From Rhynchonema sp. JSB1_4 (lineage: Eukaryota > Nematoda > Chromadorea > Monhysterida > Xyalidae), in the NCBI GenBank assembly GCA_030248065.1, contig JASAMV010006671.1:1-64000 (forward strand): a stretch of DNA of 64,000 nucleotides, read 5' to 3'. This document shows positions 35,678 through 61,331 of this stretch, one piece after another (position 1 is the stretch's first letter; every line of letters begins with the position of its first letter). Position numbers and translations under genes: made by a program. The notes beneath the pieces are model-generated. The model saw only the letters and a program-made list of their open reading frames with translations, made no database searches and had not been told where the DNA came from.

Positions 35678-38600
35678 ATGTATTTGCAAAATGTAAAAAT
35701 TCAAAGTGTAAATTGCATCTACGAAGCCCATGGCAATGGCAACAAGTTCTATTTTGTCACGCAGGAAGCCACAAAAGACAAACTCCCGCCATCACTACAA
35801 GTGCAGTTGTGTCGACGTTTCCTCACCATCGGATTACTGCACTCACATAAGGCTGCCGAGTTCACAGTGCACAATTTCATCAGCGTCATAACCGAAGCTC
35901 TGGATGGGACCTATGAATATCGAGCCAAACTGATCGCTGAAGCGTGCTTGCAAGTACAGGAGGGACAGCATGCGCCCGAGGAAGTACCGGTGGCGGAATT
36001 ACGAAAGGTTGGCTGAGATGTGAGGACATGTTGACACGTCACTTCTGGCTCTACAGAAATTTGGAATTCAGTGTCGGGTGTGTGATGTGAAATGAAACGG
36101 AAACGAGAAATGTACACCACAGCAAGTCACTGGTTTCGATTTAATCTGCTCACACTGGTGACGACTAGTCAATTTATCGTTTTTATCAAGTGTAATTTGT
36201 ATTTTTTGCAACCAAATTGATGTGTAACTACTGTACATGTATATGGTTATTATGACGCACTTTCGTTAGTCATTCTCGTCACATTGCTGGTATTGTTTTG
36301 TTGGTGAGGCGGGTGGGTCTTTCTCTTTCAAAACACCACTAGCCAACAGCTGAGTGCCTCCTTCATGCAGCACAACACATGTGCAGAAACAATTTCAGTC
36401 TGTCATAATTTCCAGTTTCTAAACCAAGTGTGGATGTGCTATGAGCGCGCCGAACGGTCGTCAAAACAATTCGCCACGTGGCTGAACATGCACAGCAAGG
36501 ATCAAACGACGTTGATCGATTACTTGGTTGGACGATTCACTGGTAAAATTGCGGTTAAATTGTTTTTATATCGCTGTGGTCTTATGTTGTGTTTTCATGA
36601 ACTGCCGGATGCTGCACCAGAACATCGTCAGTGCAAATGCACCTGGCAGCCAGGGTCGCCTCAAGAGTAACTCTTGAATAATGTAACAGCAGTGACTATT
36701 GCCCGTTTCGGCCTGTTTTCACAGGCGAGCGAGGTGCCAGGCCTTGAAAACTGAGTTATTTTCTCTGGTTTCTTTTAAAAAAATGTTCAGATCACAAGCC
36801 GGACATGAAGGACGTGAACATATCGCAAATCGAGCGTATCCTCGGTGACTGCAACGTGCTGCACGCAATGTGGATGCGTATGTTTGGCGGGGCATTCCAT
36901 CTGGAGACTGCTGATCCCGAGGTCTGCCATTTTCATCATACAGTGTGCCTTCTTTATAGTGAAACGCTGGAATATTTTTTGATCGCAATTTTGCTCCCCA
37001 CCCCAATCTGTCGGTATGCCTCCTCCGAATTATACCACTTTACACTCACAGTGAATATTGTGTATACTGACCGAAAATGACCGCGATCGTGTCATAACAC
37101 TACAGAGGCTGGACCACAATTTGACAAAAAATGGATTAAAATTTTGATGAAATGCTAACTTCAGTCGGATCACCTGTGCTCGATTCCGTACTCAATGGAT
37201 TCGAATACATGTGAACCAGTCGGTACCGAACTATTGACATTGCCCGAACTGCTGTTCTTGTCCCAGCACGTGTCCCGCGCTCATTGTATTCGATGGAGAC
37301 GATTGTATTGCAGGTCGGGGTTTGAATTCGGTAAAAACTGCTGAAACATGTTCTAATGGCAGCTTTTTTCTTCACATCGTGTTTGCTGTTATCTCAGCGC
37401 ACCGCGCGGACGAAGTAGAGGGTACGAAAACAGCGGGTCACAAAACAGAATTTTGTCCATGGTGACATGTTACACTGAGCCGGCTGATGATCAGCTTACT
37501 TCAGTTTTGCAACGCGGTAACGTTTGTGAAAAATGTCCTTTCGCAGCAGAATGAGCCAGGTCAGAGTACCCGGTTTACAGAGTGCGGCTGAAATATTTCA
37601 AATTGTTCATAGGCCGTGGGCATGCAGTGTGTGATCTTGTACTCGAGCAACTGTTATGAAATACGAAACTGTGACCGAAAAATTTATTTCTGATCTACTT
37701 ACAGTCGTCAACACGGTGCCAGCTTCTTGATGATGGTGAAACGTGTGAGTGATGGCGGGCCTTGTATGTTGATCATACGCGACCGTGACCTTGGGCTGTT
37801 TGGCGCCTTCGCGTCGCACGGATTTGTCGTTGGACCGAACTTTCGCGGTTGTTTGAAATTATTGTTATAAAATTTGTGGTATACTATTTTTTCTCAAAAA
37901 AAACTGCAGGCGATGAATCAAGCTTCTTGTTCACGTTGCGACCAACGATCCACGCCTATCACGCAACGTCTTACGATCAGAATTTTGCCTACATGAACTG
38001 GAATCAACAAACGTTGCCCAATGGACTGGTGAGAGTTTTCAGCTTTTGTTCCTATCTTGTTCCGCAGAGTGCAGTTTGTGCGAACTGATTACCTTTTGCC
38101 ACCTGATGCGCACCGCAAAACCTCAACCACACGAGGCAACAAAATATAACGGCTACGACAGGTCTGGTCAGTCCCGTCCTACGTTGATCACGTGTTTGCC
38201 CTTTTTGCGCAGTAATATTTCGAGAGCTGGTCATGCCACTAATTCCTGCCGGGGTAAACGTCGTTCCCAGACACCTGCTAAAGAATTTTTACACAAACAG
38301 AGCTAGATGGCATCAGTAACCGTGGAACTGAGCTTAATCCGAAGACGTATATATTATATAATAAAATATAATTTTTTTTAGAAATTCTTCTGTTCACAAC
38401 TAATCTTTTGTCATACTCTCGCATCCTTCTATAAGACCGGAGCAATTGCAGGGTTTCGGCGGCACGCTCGAGCCGGAGTTCTTCGGTCTCTATTTGTCCA
38501 ACGATTTCGGCACGGGCAAGACGCAAGCGATGGGGTCGACATTCAAATGTCCCCAGTTGTCGAAACAATCCAATTTCACAATCGATCAAGTCGAGGTGTG

Positions 38601-39329
38601 GGCGGTGGATGAACGAAAGTTGCTCACCGAAAGTCAGACCGAAGAAGCAGCGACGGTAAGTAAATGCTTGTGCGGTGCATCCACTGCTGCGCCGTGCGTG
38701 ATCAGCTTACTTCATTTTTGCAACGCGGTGACGTTTGTGAAGAATGTCCTTTCGCAGCCGAATGAGCCAGATCAGGAGTACCCGGTTCACAATGTGCGGC
38801 TGAAATATTTCAAATTGACAAAGCCGAAAATTCATATGCTACATTTAGTATGTTCAGGAGATTGACAAACGAGACCCTCGCTTCCTTCCTGTCTGCGGCT
38901 TATTTAGCGCATGTATTGACCTTGAGATCAAAAAGTTATAATCATCATAGCCCCACCGTGTGCAAGCATATGAAACGTAAATGGGTGAAGTTTACGCGCA
39001 AAATTTTGCGCCTGTGCGGCACCGGTTTCGTACCTTGGTCACCTTATGTAACTCGAAAATGGTGGACCTCTGACAACTCACATTTGGTATTTTTGTGTGT
39101 TTTCGCGTTATTATTATTGCATGCCATTATTCGCGCAGCGCGAGACCCCAAAAGCTGATGCAGGATCCCATGTTTAACCAAAATGTGATTGCAGCGCCCA
39201 AGTGTGCTCGACGTAGACCCAGCCGTGAAGGCCATTTTGTCCATGACCGGAAAGGGTGTCCACAGTGAGGGTATGAGATCGCAAGACGCCACTGCATCAT
39301 CGCCTGAAGAACATCAAAGAGATTTTTGA
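35678..39329 (+). CDS. TLDc-domain protein, MEAK7/TLDC1 type (right copy)
   Basis: Exons: 35678(approx.)-36007, 36416-36542, 36791-36921, 37165-37313, 37705-37847, 37910-38028, 38452-38655 and 39195-39329, about 445 codons from the first in-frame Met. Phases 0,1,0,2,1,0,0 join without a frame break. The TLDc domain occupies roughly the last 230 residues, with SSFLFTLRP, NQQTLPNGL, LEPEFFGLYLSNDFG and VEVWAVDE. The last exon carries SVLDVDPAVKAIL, then an acidic end. The N-terminal half matches the helical region of MEAK7 only loosely. The first exon seen for the left copy has no counterpart here, so this copy may lack its myristoylated N-terminus, use another first exon, or be 5'-truncated. 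A 125-bp intronic segment is duplicated at about 37,484-37,610 and 38,697-38,820. Confidence 0.85.
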
Positions 39330-40595
39330 TTTTTGCGATGATTTTCCGAAATTGTTTTACTCAAGTCAAAAAATAATTTGTGATCGTGAAACGAGTTTGA
39401 GCTATTACTACTTAGCGGCAGTTACGAATTACATTCCACTGCAATTACTCCGTCATTTTATGAAACGTTGCAATGTCAAGTTCGCGTTTCTGCTACTGCA
39501 ATCTGTGAAGTTGTACGGCTGCTTTGTTGTTTAGTCAGGTAGATTTATCACCAGTGTTCTCGCTTTTTACACCGAAAAGTGTGCCATTTGTTGTATTAGG
39601 TATTATCGACTCTTGTTTTACTGCACAATCCGTGATCGACGCCTTTCCACCGTGTTATAATTTGATGGCAATTTATATTTCAGATGTTAGAGCACAAATC
39701 CTAATGATGAGCGCTTGCAACATGTAATTCCTGAGTTATTTTTGTTGAGCTTGGCATGATTCGCTTTATTGATATTTATTTATTCCGTGATTTTTTGTCC
39801 CCATCTACATATTGGTTTGGATTTAATCATCAAACATTGGAAAAATATACGGTCTTTTGGTTGATTCTGACACATTAGTTCGTGTCGTTTGATAGATAAA
39901 TGCCGGCTGATTTTTTCGTTTCGTACTTTATTGAGCGAAACGCGCTGAGTGACACCAGAATCCCCACAAAACTGATGTGCAGAAGAATAATAATTTTGAT
40001 GCAAATATAAGCTTGGTGTAAATTTTCGAAACAAAGGTTCGACAAAGTTCGTGAGAGCACTATAATAGTAGAATAGGCGAGCTTGTATGACGTTGCCGTT
40101 GGGCCGCACCGAATTGATAGGATTATTTCATTTGCGCATATTCTGTGTGAGTGGGTGCGAGTGATTGATCGTGATCAAATCAACTGTCGGTGATCGGCAC
40201 TGTACCGAATTTTCCAGTGCAAAGAGTATTCAAGTACCCGATGAGTACAAATACAGTCAGGTTGCGATAGCATTGAATAAAACAATGAAAGGTATGATAC
40301 AGTCGTATCTTGGTTTGCTGTGTGCACATGTTACATGCACGTTACCTCCACAATGTCCATCTCAAGAAAAAACTTTTAAGTACTAAACTTTGGAAAATCA
40401 TAGGCTTGGCACTGCACGTTCTTTATGACTTGGTTTCTCGCCAATATCGCACATAAACAATGTACATATGTATGGATGGTGTTCCAAAGTGAGTGACCAT
40501 AGTATTCGCATACCGTTGATAACCAGGATGCACATGTTCGATTGGTTCCAAAGTTTGACCAGAGCTAATCGTTGTGCAGCACAGGCAACTGCGAT

Positions 40596-40867
40596 TAGGG
40601 CTCCGCCAGATAGACCCGAAACATAATTTTTGTTCTATTTCCATGTTTCGGGTTTTGAAAAAAGAACCCGAAACACAAAGCATGATAATCGAAAATGTTT
40701 CGGCTGACTGTATAAATTGTTCACGTCAGCTACAAGTACAAGTGGCAAGACCGAAACATTCTCGATTATCATGCTTTGTGTTTCGGGTTCTTTTTTTCAA
40801 AACCCGAAACATGGAAATAGAAAAAATTTATGTTTCGGATTTCGGGTCTATCTGGTAGAGCCCTTAG
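40596..40867. repeat. Foldback with word CATGTTTCGGGTT (complete copy)
   Basis: The ends are AGGGCTCCGCCAGATAGACC and GGTCTATCTGGTAGAGCCCT. Each arm repeats CATGTTTCGGGTT and CCCGAAACACAAAGCATGAT around a short loop with GACGTGAAC-like sequence. It is the intact form of the element at 27,964. Confidence 0.8.
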
Positions 40868-41048
40868 AAGAATAATTTGTGGTGCAACAACAGACCTCAC
40901 CGAAAGCGCGCACGCCTTCATTCTGTACCCAAATGTGAGCCTCCAATAGAACGGGGATAATTATGCATGACCTGACTTTCTGTTTCACAATCTCAAACTT
41001 ATCTTCCTTTTGGCACCTGGTTGCAGCCTCTCGTTCTTGTCGGTGTAG

Positions 41049-41292
41049 TGAGTTTCTAATTTCGTTGCTTCATGCATTCTTACAGCCGCAGGGAAACTCC
41101 CGTTCGAAGTCGAGGCAGGCAACAAGCTCAACACACAGTGAACAAGCGTGCGTTTCGAATGTTTCAGTCACACAAGCTGTGTGTGTCTGCTGCGTGGCTT
41201 GTTCACTGCGTGTCCAGCTTGTTGCCTGCTTCGACTTCAAACGGTTTCCCTGCGTCTGTAAGAAAGCATGAGGCAACGAAATTAGAAATTTA
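41049..41292. repeat. Foldback MITE, TTTCTAATTTCGTTGCCTCA ends (right-arm copy)
   Basis: The counterpart of 27,540-27,779 in the inverted arm, with the same deletion of part of one internal arm. Confidence 0.75.
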
Positions 41293-42130
41293 CTATAGCT
41301 CAAAATACTGTCACATCATGTCATGGCGCCAAACAATAAACAAGTACATGCACAGTGAAGTAGCTACATTTTGATGGTGCATAAATGTTGTTGGCAACTG
41401 ACAAACTCACATGCGAGTGCCAAACGCGACAACACGAGTTTACTGGATTGTATGTCAAAACTTCATGTGGGAAAATACTTCATGTTGGTATAAAACTTCA
41501 TCTGTGTCAGCAGTTCATGTCTAAAAACCTCATGCGAGACAACACTTCATGTCCATAGTTAAGGGGAACCGAGCGGTTTCTGCCTTCCCCGAAAAATTTA
41601 AAAAAATTTTTTACCTTTTTTGGAAAAAAATTTTTTTTGCCCCACTCTGACTGGAGGGGCTTGGGACATGCGTCTGTTTTGAGATTTTAAAACGAAAAAT
41701 TTAACAACAACAACTTTGCAACTGCACAGGACTGTACGAACAAGTGCCAAAACGTTAAAGTCAAGGACCACGAAGAAAAGCACATTTGGGCGGGTAGGGC
41801 ATGGTGTCTTTGACACAAAAATACCGAGTTGAGCAAAACACCATGCACACATGATGTTGAAAGCAGCCGCGAACTGTTTATCACCACTCCCAACAGCATC
41901 TATTGTGTGTAGCTCAATAAGAACTTGAACAGTGAGTTGGCATTCCAAGGTATCAGCGATTCTCGGAATCGCATTTTTCCACGTCGTGAACAAACGTTGA
42001 CGTTGTGAACAAACGTTGCGACACGTGTCGCATTTAACGCAAGATCGGGGTTAAAAGCGGCGTATTGGATCAAAGAAAAAAATTATTTGCACGAAAATTT
42101 CTTTGCATAGTGCGGTGGGAACCAAAAGAA

Positions 42131-55694
<13,564 letters not shown>

Positions 55695-56815
55695 CAACTA
55701 TAAATATGCATTTAGATCGTGGAGGTGTGTTATCTGCTATTGAAACTTCCTTGCGTGACTTTTTATTGGTTAATTCTTACAGTACACAATGTTGTCGGTG
55801 TTTTGTTGTTTTCACTGAGTCTGCTACGGCGTTTTGTTTGGAGCGTTTGGAATAGAACAGTGAAGAATATTTCTGGCTGTCAATAAGGATTTGGTAAGAT
55901 TGAGTTCATTTTTACGGATAATAGGATGGACAGCTGTTTTTGTACTGACAGCTGTTTCTGTATTTATTGCGATGAACTACAGTCCTGATCCATGATATAA
56001 GGATGTTGAAAAAAAGATGATAGTGATGGCATTGAATTTGAAATTGGTTTTCACCGATACTCATCATTGTGGTTTCTTCATTGTCCACAGTTCATGATTC
56101 TGGTATGTACAGTATATATTATGTGTTAGTAATGATTTGATGCTATTCATTTTTTGTGCACTGCAGTTTTCTCTCATTTAAGTATGTTTTTTTGATTGGG
56201 AATGGATCCAGTTAATAGTTGTGGTTTAATTGATTGGCATGAAATGAACAAAACTTGGACTGTCCTTCCTTTATCAATCAATATCAATTGCTGTGCGAAT
56301 CACAAGACTATTAAAAAGTTAAGCTTTGGGATTGAGCTTGTATTTTGTAGATCCCATTGCTATAGCTATTTTGCTGTGAAAAAGCTTTCAGTTACAATTT
56401 CGTTGTACGTAACTACATAGGTTAATTGAAATTTCCGAGCGAAAGTAAACATCCACCACAATATTCTTAATGTCTGCATAATCATGATGCGATAAATAAA
56501 AAAAATGAGTTCTAATTTTTAATCTTCGTCAGCACATGTAGATATACATATTATATACATGTACATCCTTATTTTCAACATTTCCATTAAGCAAATGCAA
56601 ACATTACAGGACAATCGCACAAAGTTTAAGACTAGGCATGGCTTGCTTGCAATCTTTCTCAGTGGACCACTGACTCGTTCGAGCCATTTTAGCTTTGTGT
56701 TGCAAATTATATAACTATACATAATGCATAATCAATGAACCGTGTCAACTTTCAGGATAGTAGTCGTAGTGCTTGTCCGCAAAGTTGATACGGCCGAATA
56801 AAGTCAAATGGACTT
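55695..56815. other. Intergenic region between convergent genes
   Basis: The 3' ends of the receptor gene (+) and NDUFS3 (-) face each other here. AATAAA at about 56,494 on the + strand is a candidate poly(A) signal for the receptor, giving a 3' UTR of about 0.8 kb. TTTAAT at about 56,518 (ATTAAA on the - strand) is a weak candidate for NDUFS3. No further exon is recognisable. Confidence 0.5.
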
Positions 56816-59429
56816 TTATGCGCTGTCTATCTTTTTCTTCGTTTCGGCAGTGTTGTCAATAACAGTCTGGTATCCAGCGGTAGATGACGCATTTCTAAAC
56901 TCCGGGAACACTTCCATCGGCGTTTCAAGATCAAATTTGCGGAATTCCTGTGCCAATTCCACGGGTTCGTAGACGATGCGACGCACTTCGGGGTCGTACC
57001 GGACCTGAACACAACACTGGGCTTCCATTTGCTCGGTTTCAAGTTCGAATGCTAAACTGAATCAAAAAAATTGCATAAAATAATTGAATACCAAATCAAT
57101 TTTTATCCCCTTCAAAAGATCACACCTCTCGATAGCCGGTCAACGGGAAATCTTTTCGTTGAGCGTGACCCTCGAAGCCATAATCGCTGAGAATTCGTCG
57201 CAAATCTGGGTGGTCACGAAACCAGACCCCGTACATATCGTACACCTGCAATGTGATGTTTAAAAACGTTTATATGTTCATTCAGCTTGCGGAACATTTG
57301 TCAATCTTGAGCACCAGCTAGTCCTGAATTCAATAATTTGGTGAGTAGAAGTTTATGCACCGCACAACGTTATTCACGTATGTTCTGCGAATAGAACAAG
57401 GAGACTCCATCTCACCTCGCGCTCAAACCAATTAGCGCCCGGGTAGAGCGCACAAGCGGAATCGAGAGGGTTCAGTTCGTCTGTGTACGTCTTAACACGA
57501 ATTCGTGCATTGTAGCGAACGGATAGTAATTGGTAGACAACCTGAAATCAAAAGCACCAGAGTTACTGGATGAGATAGCGGACCACAAGCATTTTATGAC
57601 GGAGTGGGCACAAAAACCAAGAAGTGTTTGGTCCCCGACTCATTGAGGACTTGAGAAGCACGCTGATGAAAACTAAAATGCGCGCCGTAAACTGGGACCT
57701 TATTCGTACACGCAGATAACCTTTGTTTAGTTATAAAAAGATCTAACTCACTTCAAATCTGTTGAGTCTACTGGGAACATCCAGCGCAGTGACGCACGTA
57801 ATGTTTGTGAACTGTGCGGCGTGGTGGCCCCGCAGAAACGACAACACGGGCAGCACACCCGTTGGTGCGATCAGGATCTCCAGCTCATCACCTGCGGCAA
57901 TCTGCAATTGACAAAAACGCTCATTGTAATTTTGACAAAATTTGTAGTGAGGTGTGTATTTGTCTAACTACAACGAAAGTCGTTTCTCCCCGATTTGAAA
58001 AAATAAGAGATCAGATGTAAAATTAGTGTTGTAGTCAGACTCGGGTCGGGTATTGCGAATTACCCCAGCGCCAAACAGCTAGGAAGCTGATAAAATCCAA
58101 AAAAACACTAGATATTGAAATAGCCAGCCCGTCCGAGATCACCAGAAAAAAGAATTTTCAGGGGTGTCTTGGGCAAAAATTAGCTCCAAATACTTCCATG
58201 GCCAAGTTACAGCTGCAGTTACACCAGTGTAGTTCCTGGAGGAAGCCTCCTCTAAGGTACACTAATATCCCCGACCGAGGTACACTAGTGCACCAATTTC
58301 CCCAATTTTGGCCTAAATTAGGCATATTAGGGCCCAAAATAGGTGACTTTTAAGTCAATGTTGTCAAAAGTTGAAAAAACCCTTTTTTGAAGATCTTTTT
58401 CCAAAAACAGAACAAATACAGAATGTCAAGTTTGCTACTAAAAAGTGACTTTTTCTTGGATTTGGGTCTTCCCTCTCCCTTCCCTCCAGGGGGTACACTA
58501 ATTTCTTCTCCAAAAAAGGAGGGAGGTCCACTAATTTCACCGCCGGACCGTCTGAGTTACACCAACTCTGTGCAACCTGCGCATACATTTCAACTTCGGA
58601 GTACTGCCACATTTTAAAAAAGTCTCCTTCGCGCCGCGTCAACTACAAAACCATTGAGATACATAGACCGGAACATTGGTTCAATGAAAATGAAAAAAAA
58701 CGAACTTGAACTTTCTGCACATATTTCGGCAGACATTCGCCGACGTAACGGCCGAACTCCTTGATTGTGCTCACTTTTTCTTCGTCGATCTTCCAAATCG
58801 TTGCTGAAACGACGGACAGACGACGTTGATGTGTGACGTGAATGTGACGGTCCCAACTAACACCGAACTCGCTCCACCAGGGGTGCATAGTTCGACGAAT
58901 CGTATATGTAAATAATAGTACCCTCCCTCCCTCCGCGACTATCGAATCGAGGGGAAAGCAATAAGTGCACTCTTACGGGTCGGGGTGGGGACACTATTCA
59001 GAGGAAATTTTCACTGTCTAGGCAGCAAAATAAAATTTGACATTAAAACCGCATGATCGCTCTCGCTCATGTTAAACGGTCGTTTGTGGGTTGGATGAGT
59101 GAATGCGGTACTCTCGGTTGGTGCTTGCGGGTTCTGTTTGACTCCGATGGTGGCTAGGCCTTTGGCTGGCTGGGCTCTATCTACGAATGGTGCCGGGCCG
59201 GTGCGGACAGAAAAACTGATCAAGTAAAAGAGAGAATCTGACGTTTTTTCTTCGGTTCCTTCACAGTTGACGAGCTTGTTGCCAATGTAGCTGTTTGACT
59301 GAACGCAGGAGTGGCAGCGGTCGTGGCAACGCCGATTTTCAGCGGATTCACGGCGCAAATAACGCGGGCTGTCGGACGAGCCAAAAGCATCGTGCGCAAA
59401 CGAACGTTGATCGAAGACCGGCCGATCAA
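56816..59429 (-). CDS. NDUFS3: NADH:ubiquinone oxidoreductase 30-kDa subunit, mitochondrial precursor
   Basis: Six exons: 59429-59243, 58803-58706, 57901-57752, 57541-57416, 57245-57126 and 57004-56816, giving 289 residues with phases 1,0,0,0,0. This is a core subunit of the peripheral arm of respiratory complex I in the mitochondrial matrix. The first exon is an Arg/Ser/Thr/Ala-rich transit peptide ([20 protein letters not shown]; the second Met at 59,390 could also start). The mature part has [65 protein letters not shown] and [16 protein letters not shown]. It continues with KDFPLTGY and [17 protein letters not shown], the family's diagnostic stretch. Every invariant segment is present, so it should be functional. 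Intron 2 carries a hAT MITE. It converges on the receptor gene. Confidence 0.96.
58225..58554. mobile_element. hAT-type foldback in NDUFS3 intron 2, word GGTACACTAAT
   Basis: The 8-bp flanks AGTTACAC at 58,217-58,224 and 58,555-58,562 are identical. The left end is CAGTGTAGTTCCTGGAGGAA. The right end, read inverted, is CAGACGGTCCGGCGG, which shares only CAG with the left. GGTACACTAAT-type words occur near both ends. The left end matches the element at 60,125. Confidence 0.85.
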
Positions 59430-59722
59430 AATTGAAGAAAATTAGCAGCCCTTACCTGTAACGTTTGTAAACTCTGCAACTAGTAAGTGCGTCTGTTCAA
59501 GTGAACCAAGCTTCCTATCTTGTCTGTTTGTGCTGTTTTTTTTTCACTTCAAGCAATTACATACTTTGCTGCCAGAGATGTAAAGAAAGCTTTGTCCAGA
59601 TTTTCCTTTTTTTAAAGTTTTTTTATAGTTCTCCAACTTCAAGTCATAGACTTCCCTAAATATGTACAAAACGGGACTACTTGGGATCAGGTATACACAA
59701 AACACAAGTGAGGAAACAATTA

Positions 59723-60104
59723 CCGTGAAATCTAAAATACAAGGGGGCTGTATATTTTCATTGACCCCTTTTAGGGGGAGGGCTGTATTTTTCGCTGCCT
59801 AAAATCTCAAAAAATGTTCCCAAAAATGCCCCTAAAATGGAGTCCTGTCAGGGTGTTACTGGTCATTATTGAGTGTTTTTAGGTGCAAATCTACCATAAA
59901 AAGCTTTACGTCATCATATACTCAACCACAAACGTTGTACATAATGTGTCTTACACAAGAACTTGACTTTACGACCCCCAAGCGAGGAATTCCAAGTTGG
60001 GGGGCTGCATTTTGGGGGGCTCTATTTTTTCACTGTCCCTTTTAGGAGGGGCTGTATTTTGGGGGGCTCTATTTTGGGGGCGGGCTCTATTTTAGGGAAT
60101 ACGG
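59723..60104. mobile_element. Foldback, word GGGGGGCTGTATTTT, TA-flanked
   Basis: The ends CCGTGAAATCTAAAATACAA and, inverted, CCGTATTCCCTAAAATAGAG are flanked by TA on both sides. Subterminal words are GGGGGGCTGTATTTT and GGGGGGCTCTATTTT. A related piece with CCGTATTCCCTAAAATACAA lies at about 63,050 inside another element. Confidence 0.7.
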
Positions 60105-60445
60105 TATGCGTCTGAACTGAACACCAGTGTAGTTCCTGAGGGGAGGGGGTCCCCCTCGGGTCCGTCTGTTCCCCCTCCATGGTACGCCTGCCCCACTGTT
60201 CCCCCTCCGGGTACGTCTGCTCCCCCAATTTTTACATAAAATAGGCAAATTTTAGCCTAAAATAGGCATTTTTAGGCATAAAATGAGTGACTTGTGGTCA
60301 ATGTCGTCAAAAATCGCCAAAATACCTTTTTTATTGAGATTTTTTCCTAAAAGGGGCAAAAATGAGCCAAATTTTAGACCTCAAAAAATGACTTTTCTCC
60401 AAATTTGGGTCCTCCCCCCCTTCCCCCCAGGTGGGTACGTCTGTC

Positions 60446-61331
60446 TATACTGGCAGGCGAAAAAAAACCGGTTTTTTTTCCGGAAAAAAACCGTTTTTTC
60501 CGAGACCCGAATACTTTTCCATTTATTTTTCCGTGGGTATCTTTTCGGTTTTTAATCGGAAAAATATCGGTACTTTATTCCAATTTTTCTAAAAAATTGT
60601 AATGCAAAACTGATGAGTTTTTCGATTTCAGTGAAAAATTGGCTCGAGCACGAAAATTAACCGGCCCAAAATGGGCCAAAAAGTGTGTAAACCAAGTGTT
60701 TTCGACCAGTGTAGTGGCAGGCAGATGGTTGCAAGGTACCCTTGGGGGGGATGGATCCACATGGTTGCAAGGTACCCTCCTACCCAGCCTCCAGAAGGTT
60801 GCAAGGTACCCCTGGGGTCCGAAAAAAGGGTGTCTTTTGCATGCTTTTTTCTGCAAAATTGGCCGAAAAAATGGTACTTTTTTGCATTTTGGCCGAAAAT
60901 TTTCCCAAAATAGCTATTATATGGAGGTTTGCGCGCGGAGCGCGCGATTTTTGGGGTTTTGAGGTCGAAAAACACCCATTTTTGCCTATAAAAACCATAA
61001 ATTTATGGTTGCAAGGTACCCTCCGGGGTGGTTGCAAGGTACCTACCCTTCCCCCCCATCCCCCCCAAGGGGTGGTTGCAAGGTACCTACTCCTTAGGGG
61101 GGGGGGAATCCCCCCCATCCCCCCCCACGGCCACTACACTGTTTTCGACTGACTTCAACACTCTTCAGAAGCACTCTCGTCACTTCGAACAAATTTTGCA
61201 CCGAAATTGTTACATTTTTCGAAATTACGTTCTTAAGTACTGGAAAAGTATTTGAAAAAAAACGGTTTTTTTTTCGGAAAAAAACCGTTTTTTTCCACGA
61301 AAAATAAAAAACGGTTCTTTATGACAGTATA
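60446..61331. mobile_element. Middle hAT-type foldback, word AAAAAACCGGTTTTTTCCGG
   Basis: The ends are TATACTGGCAG and, inverted, TATACTGTCAT, flanked by CGTCTGTC at 60,438-60,445 and 61,332-61,339. Removing the element and one flank restores an uninterrupted outer word GGTACGTCTGTCCCCC, which supports a real insertion. Arms of AAAAACCGGTTTTTT words flank the inner element. The ends do not begin CAG, so superfamily assignment rests on the 8-bp duplication. Confidence 0.75.
60707..61141. mobile_element. Inner hAT-type foldback, word GGTTGCAAGGTACCCT
   Basis: The ends are CAGTGTAGTGGC and GCCACTACACTG, with identical 8-bp flanks TTTTCGAC at 60,699-60,706 and 61,142-61,149. GGTTGCAAGGTACC occurs at least six times, three on each side of a core that contains GCGCGCGGAGCGCGCGATTT. 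No protein is encoded. Confidence 0.95.

Larger units (their letters stand above)
35256..41531. repeat. Right arm of 14.6-kb palindrome
   Basis: Inverted copy of 26,905-33,488 with the centre of symmetry near 34,382. Compared with the left arm it lacks the TA-flanked MITE at 27,092 and keeps a complete CATGTTTCGGGTT foldback at 40,596-40,867. Exon lengths of the TLDc gene are identical in both arms and reading frames are intact, with a few amino-acid differences (for example VAQEATK versus VTQEATK). Confidence 0.95.

Noticed and set aside
38697..38870. Possible extra TLDc exon (PNEPDQEYPVHNVRLKYFKL)
   Set aside because: The exons ending at 38655 and starting at 39195 join in phase 0 and give the expected family sequence, while this stretch is a copy of intronic sequence at 37,484-37,610.
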